NCBI GenBank assembly: GCA_905221295.1
Contig: CAJNCP010000002.1
Span: 186,001-250,000 of the forward strand
Direction: 5' to 3'
Source: a bacterium
GTDB taxonomy: Bacteria > Bacillota > Bacilli > Lactobacillales > Streptococcaceae
Length of the DNA: 64,000 nucleotides
Part shown: piece by piece, positions 39,719 through 48,845 of the stretch
How positions within the stretch are numbered: the stretch's first letter is position 1
Layout: every line of letters starts with the position of its first letter
Notes under the pieces: generated by a model
Database searches by the model: none
What the model was told of the DNA's origin: nothing
The model's input: the letters and a program-made list of their open reading frames with translations, nothing else
Position numbers and translations under genes: made by a program

Positions 39719-40207
39719 ATGAATGAAATTAAAATACCTTCTACTCATGAGATTTTGAGAGATATAGAAGCTAATGTTTTCATATCTTATAAGGAAAAGG
39801 AAGCTAATCTTTTCTTATCAAACAATGAAAAAGAAATAAGGGTTTGCTTTCATCTTTCTAATCTCTATAGACTTTTAACAGCGGAAAGTTACCAATCTTT
39901 TTCTAAGAATAAAGAGAATTTCGATAAACTATCTCAAAAAGAAAAAGAAAAACAGCTGAAAGAAATGTCTAAAAAGGCAAAACTATTTTGTAAAAAGGCA
40001 GATGCCAAACTAAAAAGTAAATTTCATTCAAGTCTTTGCTTTTACAGAGATATTCTCATTCATAAAAAAAGATATTATAAAATCGAAGATTTCAATGCGA
40101 TTGTCAACTTTATCGTTCAAGAAAATTTACTTGTACCCACGATAACACCTCTTCCTGTTATCAATATGACAGAAGTAGATTCCTATGTTTTAGAAGTGAT
40201 TGAGTAA
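39719..40207 (+). CDS. Hypothetical protein, 162 residues
   Basis: I do not recognise this gene. It is lysine-rich and A/T-rich compared with its neighbours, with a central charged helix region (KNKENFDKLSQKEKEKQLKE) and a run of basic residues (KKAKLFCKKADAKLKSK). It has no signal peptide or membrane segment and begins 23 bases after the preceding gene. Base composition and lack of a family match suggest a strain-specific insertion between the hydrolase and radC, which are neighbours in pneumococcal genomes as I recall. Confidence 0.6.
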   Translation: MNEIKIPSTHEILRDIEANVFISYKEKEANLFLSNNEKEIRVCFHLSNLYRLLTAESYQSFSKNKENFDKLSQKEKEKQLKEMSKKAKLFCKKADAKLKSKFHSSLCFYRDILIHKKRYYKIEDFNAIVNFIVQENLLVPTITPLPVINMTEVDSYVLEVIE

Positions 40208-40221
40208 GATCATGTGTAATC

Positions 40222-40902
40222 TTAAATCAAATCCGTCTTTTCACGGTAACTAAAGTAATCCGAGTGAGAGACAATCAGATGATCCAGAAACACAATTCCC
40301 ATCAGTTCGCAGGCCTCCTTGACTAGCTTAGTGACATGGTCGTCATTTCGACTAGGAGATACAGCACCGGATGGATGATTGTGAACGAGAATCACGGAAG
40401 TTGCCATATGCTTCAAAGCATAGTGAAGGATTTCTCTCGGTTCAGCAATGCTGCGTGTCGCAGATCCGATAAAAATAGTTTGCTGATGAATGATTTGATT
40501 TTGAGTATTGAGATAGAGCGCCACTAGGTGCTCTTGTTTTTTGTCGCCAAGTTCCTGTTGCATTTTCTTAGCTAGCTTTTGACTGCTGAGAATACTTTCC
40601 ATCTCAAGGGTTTCATGTTTGTGAATACGATGTCCCAGTTCAATCACCGCTTGTAATTCAATGGCCTTAATCCGTCCAATACCAGACAGACTCTGCAATT
40701 CCTGCAGGGTCATTTTTTTCAAATCGGTTAGACTGTTAAGACTATTCAAGACTTTTTGGGCAATTTCAAATACATTAGCCTGACGCGTTCCCGTTCTGAG
40801 CAAAATAGCTAGTAATTCTTGATTGCTCAGAGCCTCTACTCCTTCTTTAACTAGTCTTTCTCTAGGCAAAAGTGAATCTTCTTGGAATGAAATACTGTAC
40901 AT
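40222..40902 (-). CDS. radC: RadC family protein (JAB/MPN domain)
   Basis: A 226-residue RadC/YkfG-family protein. The N-terminal helix-hairpin-helix ([32 protein letters not shown]) precedes a JAB1/MPN metalloprotease-like domain with the metal site [19 protein letters not shown] near residues 180-198. Despite the name it is not shown to do radiation repair; streptococcal RadC is competence-induced. The start at 40902 is chosen for the AGGAGG 6-11 bases upstream. It lies after pcrA; an overlapping hairpin includes its ribosome site. Confidence 0.93.
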   Translation of the reverse strand: MYSISFQEDSLLPRERLVKEGVEALSNQELLAILLRTGTRQANVFEIAQKVLNSLNSLTDLKKMTLQELQSLSGIGRIKAIELQAVIELGHRIHKHETLEMESILSSQKLAKKMQQELGDKKQEHLVALYLNTQNQIIHQQTIFIGSATRSIAEPREILHYALKHMATSVILVHNHPSGAVSPSRNDDHVTKLVKEACELMGIVFLDHLIVSHSDYFSYREKTDLI

Positions 40903-40908
40903 AAAAAT

Positions 40909-40936
40909 CCTCCTCACTTTATTATTCGTGAGAAGG
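40909..40936 (-). promoter_or_regulatory. Hairpin that covers the radC ribosome site
   Basis: On the minus strand CCTTCTCAC and GTGAGGAGG form 9 pairs (one G-U) around a 10-base loop, followed by ATTTTTA. The right arm holds the radC Shine-Dalgarno sequence, so this can act as the pcrA terminator or as a translational block. Confidence 0.45.
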
Positions 40937-40944
40937 ATGAAAAA

Positions 40945-43236
40945 TTAGATTTTTTTCTCAATTGGAGCTACACTGGCTAGAAGTTTTTTCAGACCTACTT
41001 CTGGGAAATTTATTTTCAATTCCTGAGTATCACCACTACCTGAAACTTCTAGGACTGTTCCCTCTCCCCATTTCTTGTGAAGTGCAATATCTCCAATAGA
41101 CCAGTTAGTATCGCTTGAATCTTTTTTATTTCCAGCTGCAAACTGTCCAAATGGGAGACTACTTGACTGGATAGAGCTTGGTGCGGCATTGCGTTTCCGT
41201 TCTTGAAGAGCCTGAGCCAAACTCATTCCTTGACCGAAAGCAATCCCACCACTGCTATAAGATGCCTTGAAGCTGGTATTAGCTGGACGAGCCAATCCTT
41301 GATATTCAAGCAAGTCTGAACTGATTTCATTGATAAAACGAGTTGGGCGATTATAGTTTGTACGACCGAAAAGCAAGCGTGAGTTGGCATTAGTCAGATA
41401 GAGGATCTTTTCTGCACGCGTGATTCCTACATAGGCCAAACGGCGTTCTTCTTCTAGCTCATCTGGATCTTCAGCTGCACGGCTAAGCGGAAAGACATTT
41501 TCCTCCATCCCGATGATAAAGACAACTGGGAACTCAAGTCCCTTAGCAGCATGCAAGGTCATCAAGGTTACTTCTGATGTCTCCTGACTGCCTGAATCTG
41601 TATCTGCAATCAAGGCAAGGTCATTCAAGAAACGACTGAGTTTATCCAAACCTGTTTCTTCTTCTTGATTGTCAGGATTGTCATCAAAATTCTTGGTAAC
41701 AGAAAGAAATTCCTCGATATTTTCAACCCGAGCCTTGCTTTCCAAGGTTGCTTGAGCATTAAGAATATCGATATAACCAGTTTTTTCTAAAACAGCCTCA
41801 ACCAACTCGGTGATGGTTAATTGATCCAGTTGCTCCCGCAAATCCAGAATCATATTGGCAAAATCCCAGATAGACTGGGCTGCCTTACCTTTGATTCCTG
41901 ATAACATGATATTTACTGAAGCATCCAGCATAGACATGTTTTGAATATTCGCAAAATCCCGGATTTTCTCAACCGTTCCTGGGCCAATTCCGCGTTTAGG
42001 TTCGTTAATAATGCGCTCAAAACTGATATTGTCACTCAGATTGGCAATGAGATTAAGATAGGCGATAATATCACGGATTTCCTTACGGCTGTAGAACTTG
42101 GTTCCGCCAACCATAGTATAAGGAATATTGGACTTGAGCAGGGCTTCCTCAATGGTACGAGACTGGGCGTTAGTTCGATAGAGAACTGCAAAGTCTTTGT
42201 GGAGGAAGTTTTGACTACGACCAAGTTCATCGATGGTTTTGGCTACAAAAACAGCTTCGTCTTGTTCGTCATTTGCGCGATAATAAACGATTTGCTCCCC
42301 ATCGGCATTCTGGGTCCAGAGATTCTTGGGGCGGCGATTTTGATTGTTTTTGATGACGTCATTGGCTGCTTGAAGTATGGTTTTAGTTGAACGATAATTT
42401 TCTTCCAACAAAACTACCTTGGCTTGAGGATAATCTTTCTCGAAATCCAAGATATTCTGCATATCAGCCCCACGCCAACCGTAAATAGACTGGTCAGCAT
42501 CACCGACTACGCAGATGTTTTTAAAGCGTGAAGCCAAGAGTTTGACCAATTGATACTGGGCATGGTTGGTATCTTGGTACTCATCAACATGGATGTACTG
42601 GAATTTCTGCTGGTAGTAGGTTAAAACATCAGGATTCTGATCAAAGAGACGCAAAGTCAACATAATCAAATCATCAAAGTCAACCGATTCAGACTGACGA
42701 AGCTCCTTTTGATAAGCTGTATAACACTGAGCAACGATTTGCGTATACATATCACCAGCTTGAGCAGCATAAGCCACATCATCAATCAGGTCATTCTTAG
42801 CATTGGAAATAGTCCCCAAAATAGTTCGTTCATTCCATTTTTTCGGATCCAAGTTCAATTGCTTGAGAATGCGCTTCATAAGGGTTCGCTGTTCACCAGG
42901 ATCTACAATGGTGAAGTTTCGATTGTAGCCAATATGATCCGCATCGCGACGCAGGATACGAACACACATGGAGTGAAAGGTCGCAATCAGACAGTCCTGA
43001 GTAGCTGGATTGAGCCCATAGGCACGCTCCTTCATCTCACGCGCCGCCTTATTGGTAAAGGTAATGGCCAAGATATTCCAAGGATTGACCATCTTTTCAT
43101 CAATCAAGTAGGCGATACGATGGGTCAAAACTCGGGTCTTTCCAGAACCAGCACCAGCCATGATTAACAAGGGCCCTTCTGTCGTTTGCACCGCCTCAGC
43201 CTGACGGTCATTCATTCCATTCAATAATGCGTTCAT
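40945..43236 (-). CDS. pcrA: ATP-dependent DNA helicase PcrA
   Basis: A 763-residue superfamily 1A helicase used in repair and in rolling-circle replication. Walker A GAGSGKTRVL is near residues 28-37. HVDEYQDTNHAQY is the DEYQD Walker B, VVGDADQSIYGWRGAD motif III, LEENYRSTKTIL motif IV, and VTLMTLHAAKGLEFP with VGITRAEKILYL the motifs V and VI. The C-terminal tail ends in a Tudor-like domain (NWSIGDIALHKKWGEGTVLE). An extended -10 (TGATATAAT, 43270-43275) marks its own promoter. Confidence 0.97.
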   Translation of the reverse strand: MNALLNGMNDRQAEAVQTTEGPLLIMAGAGSGKTRVLTHRIAYLIDEKMVNPWNILAITFTNKAAREMKERAYGLNPATQDCLIATFHSMCVRILRRDADHIGYNRNFTIVDPGEQRTLMKRILKQLNLDPKKWNERTILGTISNAKNDLIDDVAYAAQAGDMYTQIVAQCYTAYQKELRQSESVDFDDLIMLTLRLFDQNPDVLTYYQQKFQYIHVDEYQDTNHAQYQLVKLLASRFKNICVVGDADQSIYGWRGADMQNILDFEKDYPQAKVVLLEENYRSTKTILQAANDVIKNNQNRRPKNLWTQNADGEQIVYYRANDEQDEAVFVAKTIDELGRSQNFLHKDFAVLYRTNAQSRTIEEALLKSNIPYTMVGGTKFYSRKEIRDIIAYLNLIANLSDNISFERIINEPKRGIGPGTVEKIRDFANIQNMSMLDASVNIMLSGIKGKAAQSIWDFANMILDLREQLDQLTITELVEAVLEKTGYIDILNAQATLESKARVENIEEFLSVTKNFDDNPDNQEEETGLDKLSRFLNDLALIADTDSGSQETSEVTLMTLHAAKGLEFPVVFIIGMEENVFPLSRAAEDPDELEEERRLAYVGITRAEKILYLTNANSRLLFGRTNYNRPTRFINEISSDLLEYQGLARPANTSFKASYSSGGIAFGQGMSLAQALQERKRNAAPSSIQSSSLPFGQFAAGNKKDSSDTNWSIGDIALHKKWGEGTVLEVSGSGDTQELKINFPEVGLKKLLASVAPIEKKI

Positions 43237-43370
43237 TTTCTCTTCCTTACTCTTGAAGTCAATGTTTCTATTATATCAGAAATCGGAGAAAATAGAAACT
43301 TTACAGAGACTAGACAAATAGCAAAATCCCATCCGAATATAGATGGGACTTCTTATAATACTTAACGTGA

Positions 43371-44345
43371 TTATCTAGTTGAATTATTTAAATCATAAAG
43401 AACCTCTAGTAAAGGTGTAATATTCCAAGTATAAAAATAGTTATTTTTTTCTTCAATCCATCTACTAAAGTAATTTGGAAATTCACTTTTGAACTTACTT
43501 TCCAATTCATCAATCGTTTCAATACCTAATTGTTCACAATAATTGACAATTTTAGAAATTCTATCATCTTTAAATTTTCCACCAGGATACCTAATTTCTA
43601 TATTATGTTGATCATAATTTTCTTCAATAAAATTGATATAAGATTCACTTTCTAATAAGGCTGAAATACTTATAGAATCAATTTTTATACTTTTAGAATT
43701 CTCTTTGAATCCTTCTTCAACTCTATTAGTATATTCCTTTTCATATCGTTTAATTTCCATGAATTCATCGTCAGCTAACTCAATTAAACCAGCTAATCTT
43801 GAAAATCTTCTTCTAATTTTTTCAGGAACATCCTGATCAGATTTATATCCAAAGTCATGTTCTATCTCCGCCCAAGCATGCTGCAAAATAGTCCTTATCT
43901 GAACTTCAAATTTTAATTCTTTATAATTAATATTTTCAGTTAATTCTGCTCTACTTCCTCCTAATTTTAAAATATAGTGTAAAGATACATAGCCAAATTT
44001 AGTAGGATCTTGAGTTTTTCGTTTATCAATAGAATTGTCCTGATCTAAATCAAATTCCTCTTCAAGTAAAGAAGCAATTTTATCTACATCGTCCGAAAAA
44101 TATGTGATAATTCTAATTCCACAAATATCAGTTATTTCTGACAAACTGGAATATTTATAGTCTTTAGTTTCAATTTTTTTGCTTAAACTTTCTCTATCTT
44201 TAATCCTTCCTTTAATTTCATGAATTTGTATTTTTTCATTTTCCATAAGACTTTTAATTGTGGCTTCAATATATTCTAAAAGTCTCTCGTAATTATTTTT
44301 AGTTGAATCAAATTGTGACAATATTTCTTTCAAATTTTTTTCCAT
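43371..44345 (-). CDS. RelA/SpoT synthetase-domain protein (accessory)
   Basis: 324 residues and strikingly A/T-rich. Residues about 25-180 are a (p)ppGpp synthetase fold: LSEITDICGIRIITYF (Asp of the metal site), the G-loop region FGYVSLHYILKL, and the catalytic Glu in FEVQIRTILQHAWAEIEHDFG. It is distinct from RelQ and has a C-terminal extension of about 130 residues with no motif I recognise. It begins 21 bases after fhs and has a weak ribosome site (GAGAG), so it appears inserted behind fhs and co-transcribed. It may be a toxic small alarmone synthetase or a tRNA pyrophosphorylase-like toxSAS; no antitoxin gene is adjacent. Confidence 0.8.
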   Translation of the reverse strand: MEKNLKEILSQFDSTKNNYERLLEYIEATIKSLMENEKIQIHEIKGRIKDRESLSKKIETKDYKYSSLSEITDICGIRIITYFSDDVDKIASLLEEEFDLDQDNSIDKRKTQDPTKFGYVSLHYILKLGGSRAELTENINYKELKFEVQIRTILQHAWAEIEHDFGYKSDQDVPEKIRRRFSRLAGLIELADDEFMEIKRYEKEYTNRVEEGFKENSKSIKIDSISISALLESESYINFIEENYDQHNIEIRYPGGKFKDDRISKIVNYCEQLGIETIDELESKFKSEFPNYFSRWIEEKNNYFYTWNITPLLEVLYDLNNSTR

Positions 44346-44366
44346 AATTCTATATCTCTCAATATA

Positions 44367-46037
44367 TTAGAATAATCCTAGGACAGTTCCATCACTTTCA
44401 ACATCCATATTAAGAGCGGCTGGTCGTTTTGGAAGGCCTGGCATGGTCATGACATCACCTGTTAAGGCAACGATGAAGCCTGCACCTAATTTTGGTACCA
44501 ATTCACGGATGGTAATTTCAAAGTTTTCTGGTGCTCCAAGTGCATTTGGATTATCAGAAAAACTATATTGCGTTTTAGCCATACAGATTGGCAATTTATC
44601 CCAACCATTCTGAACGATTTGCGCGATTTGTGTTTGAGCTTTCTTTTCAAAGTTTACTTTGCTACCACGGTAGATTTCAGTAACAATCTTTTCAATCTTT
44701 TCTTGGACAGAAAGATCATTGTCATAAAGACGTGTGTAGTTGGCTGGATTTTCAGAGATAGTCTTGACAAGCGTTTCGGCAAGCGCTACGCCACCTTCTG
44801 CGCCATCAGCCCAGACACTAGCCAACTCAACTGGTACATCGATTGAGGCACAAAGTTCCTTCAAAGCTACGATTTCAGCTTCTGTATCAGTTACAAATTC
44901 ATTGATGGCTACAACTGCTGGAATACCAAACTTACGGATATTTTCAACGTGACGTTTCAAGTTGGCAAATCCTGCACGAACCGCTTCAACGTTTTCTTCT
45001 GTCAAAGCATCTTTAGCGACGCCACCGTTCATCTTGAGGGCACGAAGGGTTGCAACGATGACAACTGCATCTGGAGATGTTGGCAAGTTTGGTGTCTTAA
45101 TGTCAAGGAATTTCTCAGCACCAAGGTCCGCACCAAAACCAGCTTCAGTAACAGTATAATCAGCCAAGCGAAGGGCTGTGGTCGTTGCCAAAACAGAGTT
45201 ACATCCATGAGCGATATTGGCAAATGGACCACCGTGTACAAAAGCAGGTGTTCCGTAGATTGTCTGAACCAAGTTCGGTTTGATAGCATCTTTCAAAATC
45301 AATGCTAAAGCACCCTCAACCTGCAAATCACCAACAGAAACTGGTGTACGGTCGTAACGATAACCGATAACGATATTCGCCAAACGACGTTTCAAATCTT
45401 CAATATCAGTCGCCAAGCAAAGAATCGCCATGATTTCAGAAGCAACTGTAATATCAAAACCATCCTCACGTGGAATACCATTTAGAGGACCGCCAAGACC
45501 AACAGTCACATGGCGAAGAGCACGGTCGTTTAGGTCCACGACACGTTTCCATAGGATACGACGTTGGTCAATTCCCAGCTCATTTCCTTGGTGCAAGTGA
45601 TTGTCAATCAAGGCAGAAAGGGCATTATTAGCAGTTGTAATAGCATGCATGTCCCCAGTAAAATGGAGATTGATGTCTTCCATTGGAAGAACTTGGGCAT
45701 AACCACCACCAGCGGCACCACCCTTAATCCCCATCACTGGCCCAAGAGATGGTTCGCGGATAGCAATCATGGTTTTCTTACCAATCTTGTTCAAGGCGTC
45801 TGCAAGACCAATGGTAATGGTTGACTTCCCTTCACCAGCTGGTGTTGGATTAATAGCAGTAACCAAGATTAATTTCCCAACTGGATTGTTCTCAACCGCA
45901 CGAATTTTATCAAAACTAAGCTTAGCCTTGTACTTTCCGTACAACTCCAAATCGTCGTAAGAAATACCAAGTTTCTCTACAACATCAACGATTGGTTTCA
46001 ACTCAATACCCTGTGCGATTTCAATATCTGTTTTCAT
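44367..46037 (-). CDS. fhs: Formate-tetrahydrofolate ligase
   Basis: A 556-residue enzyme that makes 10-formyltetrahydrofolate from formate, ATP and THF for purines and fMet. The P-loop [16 protein letters not shown] is near residues 65-80. [20 protein letters not shown] is near 95-114 and [10 protein letters not shown] near 128. The C-terminal residues [20 protein letters not shown] match the family. The gene has an extended -10 (TGTTATAAT, 46071-46076) and a GAGGAG ribosome site. Length is normal; an accessory RelA/SpoT gene follows. Confidence 0.97.
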   Translation of the reverse strand: MKTDIEIAQGIELKPIVDVVEKLGISYDDLELYGKYKAKLSFDKIRAVENNPVGKLILVTAINPTPAGEGKSTITIGLADALNKIGKKTMIAIREPSLGPVMGIKGGAAGGGYAQVLPMEDINLHFTGDMHAITTANNALSALIDNHLHQGNELGIDQRRILWKRVVDLNDRALRHVTVGLGGPLNGIPREDGFDITVASEIMAILCLATDIEDLKRRLANIVIGYRYDRTPVSVGDLQVEGALALILKDAIKPNLVQTIYGTPAFVHGGPFANIAHGCNSVLATTTALRLADYTVTEAGFGADLGAEKFLDIKTPNLPTSPDAVVIVATLRALKMNGGVAKDALTEENVEAVRAGFANLKRHVENIRKFGIPAVVAINEFVTDTEAEIVALKELCASIDVPVELASVWADGAEGGVALAETLVKTISENPANYTRLYDNDLSVQEKIEKIVTEIYRGSKVNFEKKAQTQIAQIVQNGWDKLPICMAKTQYSFSDNPNALGAPENFEITIRELVPKLGAGFIVALTGDVMTMPGLPKRPAALNMDVESDGTVLGLF

Positions 46038-46070
46038 AGCAAACTCCTCTAGCCTCTAATATGATAACTC

Positions 46071-46076
46071 ATTATA
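46071..46076 (-). promoter_or_regulatory. Extended -10 promoter of fhs
   Basis: TGTTATAAT on the minus strand, 34 bases before the ATG. The -35 (CTGTTA at 17) is weak. Confidence 0.6.
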
Positions 46077-46176
46077 ACACAAAATAAGATTTTTAACAGC
46101 CGTTAGGCTTATTAATGTTCGTAAATATCAATATTTTAGGGGATATAATAGCGCTTTTTAAAATTTTATATGCTTT

Positions 46177-46193
46177 TATAGTTTAAAACTATA
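46177..46193. repeat. 17-bp palindrome between fhs and coaB
   Basis: TATAGTTTAAAACTATA has 8-bp arms around one A. It lies about 38 bases upstream of the coaB -35. Could be an operator; no protein is assigned. Confidence 0.5.
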
Positions 46194-46230
46194 GTATTCC
46201 TTCGTTTTAGAAAAAATTTATCGCTTTCAT

Positions 46231-46259
46231 TTTACTTACCGTTTATTTTTGTGTACAAT
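46231..46259 (+). promoter_or_regulatory. coaB promoter
   Basis: TTTACT (46231-46236), 17-base spacer, TACAAT (46254-46259). The -10 ends 7 bases before the coaB ATG, so the transcript should start at or next to the ATG. Confidence 0.65.
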
Positions 46260-46265
46260 AGTCCT

Positions 46266-46955
46266 ATGAAAATTTTAGTTACGTCAGGCGGTACAAGTGA
46301 AGCAATCGATAGCGTCCGCTCTATCACAAACCATTCTACTGGCCGATTGGGGAAAATTATCACCGAAACTTTGCTTGCTGCGGGACACGAAGTTTGTTTG
46401 ATTACAACAAAACGAGCGGTGAAACCAAAAACTCATCCCCATTTAACTATTCGAGAAATTAACAACACCAATGACCTCCTTTTAGAAATGCAAGAACGTG
46501 TTCAGGATTATCAGGTCTTAATTCACTCAATGGCTGTGTCTGACTACACGCCTGTTTATATGACGGGGCTTGAGGAAGTTCAGACTAGCTCTAATCTAGA
46601 AGAATTTTTAAGTAAGCAGAATCATCAGGCTAAGATTTCTTCAACTGATGAGGTACAGGTTTTGTTTTTGAAAAAAACACCAAAGATTATCTCTCTAGTC
46701 AAAGAGTGGAATCCCTCTATTCATCTGATTGGTTTCAAACTATTGGTTGATGTTACTGAGGATTATCTCATTGAGATCGCACGAAAGAGTCTTATCAAGA
46801 ACCAAGCAGACTTGATTATTGCTAATGACCTGACTCAAATCTCAGCATATCAGCATAAGGCAATCTTTGTTGAAAAAGAGCAACTCCAAACCGTTCAAAC
46901 CAAAGAGGAAATAGCAAATCTCCTCCTTGAAAAAATTCAAGCATACGATTCTTAG
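46266..46955 (+). CDS. coaB: Phosphopantothenate-cysteine ligase
   Basis: A 229-residue CoaB, the separate streptococcal form rather than the CoaBC fusion. It joins 4'-phosphopantothenate to cysteine in CoA synthesis. MKILVTSGGTSEAIDSVRSI and the THF-like loop NHSTGRLGKII are the CoaB signature, with IHSMAVSDYTP and IIANDLTQI later. The start at 46266 is the usual N-terminus; the ATG 15 bases upstream lies inside the -10 box. No Shine-Dalgarno is seen, consistent with leaderless translation. coaC follows 11 bases later. Confidence 0.94.
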   Translation: MKILVTSGGTSEAIDSVRSITNHSTGRLGKIITETLLAAGHEVCLITTKRAVKPKTHPHLTIREINNTNDLLLEMQERVQDYQVLIHSMAVSDYTPVYMTGLEEVQTSSNLEEFLSKQNHQAKISSTDEVQVLFLKKTPKIISLVKEWNPSIHLIGFKLLVDVTEDYLIEIARKSLIKNQADLIIANDLTQISAYQHKAIFVEKEQLQTVQTKEEIANLLLEKIQAYDS

Positions 46956-46966
46956 AAAGGAAAGCC

Positions 46967-47518
46967 ATGGAAAATATTCTCATCGCAGTGACAGGTTCCA
47001 TTGCCTCCTATAAATCAGCTGACCTGGTCAGTTCCTTGAAGAAACAAGGCCATGATGTCACTGTCTTAATGACTCAGGCTGCTACAGAGTTTATCCAACC
47101 TTTGACACTACAAGTCTTATCACAGAACCCTGTCCACCTTGATGTCATGAAGGAGCCCTATCCTGATCAAGTCAATCATATCGAACTAGGCAAAAAAACT
47201 GATCTTTTTATCCTTGCCCCTGCTACTGCTAATACCATCGCTAAGTTAGCCCACGGATTTGCGGACAACATGGTGACAAGCACAGCACTTGCCTTGCCAG
47301 AACACGTCAAAAAGCTAATCGCACCAGCCATGAACACAAAAATGTATGACCATCCGGCAACCCAGGCTAATCTAAAAACATTAGAGACCTATGGTTATCA
47401 GATTATCTCTCCAAAGGAATCTCTACTAGCCTGTGGCGATCACGGCAAAGGTGCCCTGGTGGACCTGGATATTATTTTAGAAAGAATAAAGGAATCTCTC
47501 AATGAAAAAACGCTCTAA
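46967..47518 (+). CDS. coaC: Phosphopantothenoylcysteine decarboxylase
   Basis: A 183-residue flavoprotein that decarboxylates phosphopantothenoylcysteine to phosphopantetheine. The FMN-binding N-terminus ILIAVTGSIASYKSADLVS is present, HIELGKKTDLFILAPATANT contains the active-site His, and the PAMN motif is in LIAPAMNTKMY. The Cys of LACGDHGKGAL serves catalysis in the family. AAAGGAAAG precedes the ATG. Its end overlaps panT by 17 bases, so the three genes are one operon. Confidence 0.96.
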   Translation: MENILIAVTGSIASYKSADLVSSLKKQGHDVTVLMTQAATEFIQPLTLQVLSQNPVHLDVMKEPYPDQVNHIELGKKTDLFILAPATANTIAKLAHGFADNMVTSTALALPEHVKKLIAPAMNTKMYDHPATQANLKTLETYGYQIISPKESLLACGDHGKGALVDLDIILERIKESLNEKTL

Positions 47519-48065
47519 TATTGCTCCGATTGCTATCTTTTTTGCGACCATGTTGGTCATTCACTTTCTGAGCTCACTCTTATTTAATCTATTCCCATTC
47601 CCAATTAAACCAACTATCGTGCATATTCCTGTTATTATTGCAAGTATTATTTACGGCCCACGAGTTGGTGTTACACTCGGTTTTTTGATGGGGCTACTCA
47701 GCTTGACGGTTAACACTATTACAATCCTTCCAACCAGCTACCTATTCTCACCTTTTGTACCAAACGGAAACATCTATTCAGCAATGATTGCCATCCTACC
47801 TCGTATTTTGATTGGTCTGACACCTTATCTAGTTTATAAATTATTGAAAAACAGAACGGGTCTCATCATTGCTGGTGCTCTCGGTTCACTTACAAATACA
47901 GTTTTTGTACTTGGGGGAATCTTCTTTCTTTTTGGAAGTGTCTTCGATGGAAATATCCAAAAACTCCTAGCAACTGTTATCTCTACAAACTCCATTGCTG
48001 AACTCCTCATCTCAGCCATCCTAACTGTAGCAATTGTCCCACGTCTCGAAACCTTGAAGAAATAA
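47502..48065 (+). CDS. panT: ECF transporter substrate component, pantothenate type
   Basis: A 187-residue membrane protein with about six transmembrane helices and no ATPase, an S-component of an ECF vitamin transporter. It must use the shared EcfAA'T module encoded elsewhere. Pantothenate is inferred from the operon with coaB and coaC and from the PanT-like segment VHIPVIIASIIYGPRVGV. A terminator follows. Confidence 0.88.
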   Translation: MKKRSNIAPIAIFFATMLVIHFLSSLLFNLFPFPIKPTIVHIPVIIASIIYGPRVGVTLGFLMGLLSLTVNTITILPTSYLFSPFVPNGNIYSAMIAILPRILIGLTPYLVYKLLKNRTGLIIAGALGSLTNTVFVLGGIFFLFGSVFDGNIQKLLATVISTNSIAELLISAILTVAIVPRLETLKK

Positions 48066-48072
48066 GCATAAT

Positions 48073-48100
48073 TCCACTTTCGTCCTGAAGGTGGAGTTTT
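48073..48100 (+). terminator. Terminator of coaB-coaC-panT
   Basis: TCCACTTTC and GAAGGTGGA (one T-G pair) surround the loop GTCCT, followed by GTTTTAGTTTT. Confidence 0.7.
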
Positions 48101-48245
48101 AGTTTTCACCAGTAAAGGCTCATCTTCTATTCATAAATGGTTATTTACCAAGGAGTCATTCGTTCAAAATTTTGAAAATATATGAAAATCCTTTGAATTC
48201 ACCACCTATACTTTTGAAAATTTTCAATAAAATCAAAATAAATTC

Positions 48246-48274
48246 TTGACATGTCTGTTTATTTATTGTACTAT
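48246..48274 (+). promoter_or_regulatory. niaX-niaR promoter with candidate NiaR operator
   Basis: TTGACA (48246-48251), 17-base spacer, TACTAT (48269-48274). The palindrome GACATGTC (48248-48255) overlaps the -35; it resembles the ACATGTC-type NiaR sites that I recall. The target assignment is inference because niaR is in the same operon. Confidence 0.6.
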
Positions 48275-48306
48275 ACTTGTGTATATACAGTTAAATGGAG
48301 GTTCTT

Positions 48307-48834
48307 ATGGATATACGGAAAAAAACGCAGTTTATGACCATGACTGCACTACTCACAGCAATCGCGATTTTGATTCCAATCATTATGCCTTTTAAAATCG
48401 TCATCCCACCAGCTTCTTACACTTTAGGAAGCCATATCGCCATCTTTATCGCCATGTTCCTATCACCTTTGATGGCTGCTTTTGTGATCATCGCTTCTAG
48501 TCTCGGCTTCCTGATGGCAGGCTACCCTATGGTTATCGTACTGCGCGCCTTTTCTCACATCGTTTTTGGTATTTTGGGAGCAGTTTACTTAAAGAAATTC
48601 CCTGAAACCTTGGATAAACCAAAGGCATCTTGGATTTTTAACTTTGTTTTGGGTATTGTTCATGCTATCGCTGAAGTACTGGCTTGTATCATCTTCTATG
48701 CCACTTCAGGGACAAACGTTGAAAATATGTTTTATGTTCTCTTTGTCCTAGTTGGTTTTGGAACAATTGTCCATAGTATGATAGACTATACATTAGCACT
48801 AGCTGTCTATAAAGTGCTTCGAAAACGTCGCTAA
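48307..48834 (+). CDS. niaX: ECF transporter substrate component, niacin type
   Basis: A 175-residue membrane protein, about five to six helices, that resembles the NiaX S-component for nicotinic acid or nicotinamide uptake (SHIAIFIAMFLSPLMAAFVI, GYPMVIVLRAFSHIVFG). The start ATG at 48307 has GGAGG 6 bases upstream. It is co-transcribed with the niacin repressor gene, 11 bases away, which supports the substrate call. Confidence 0.88.
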   Translation: MDIRKKTQFMTMTALLTAIAILIPIIMPFKIVIPPASYTLGSHIAIFIAMFLSPLMAAFVIIASSLGFLMAGYPMVIVLRAFSHIVFGILGAVYLKKFPETLDKPKASWIFNFVLGIVHAIAEVLACIIFYATSGTNVENMFYVLFVLVGFGTIVHSMIDYTLALAVYKVLRKRR

Positions 48835-48845
48835 AAGGAAAAGCT

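Noticed and set aside
40222..40902. radC as part of a defence island
   Set aside because: Some RadC proteins occur in islands, but this one is the chromosomal competence-linked copy by length and neighbours.
46038..46250. THF or other riboswitch upstream of fhs
   Set aside because: The leader from the mapped-looking -10 to the ATG is only about 27 bases, too short for an aptamer.
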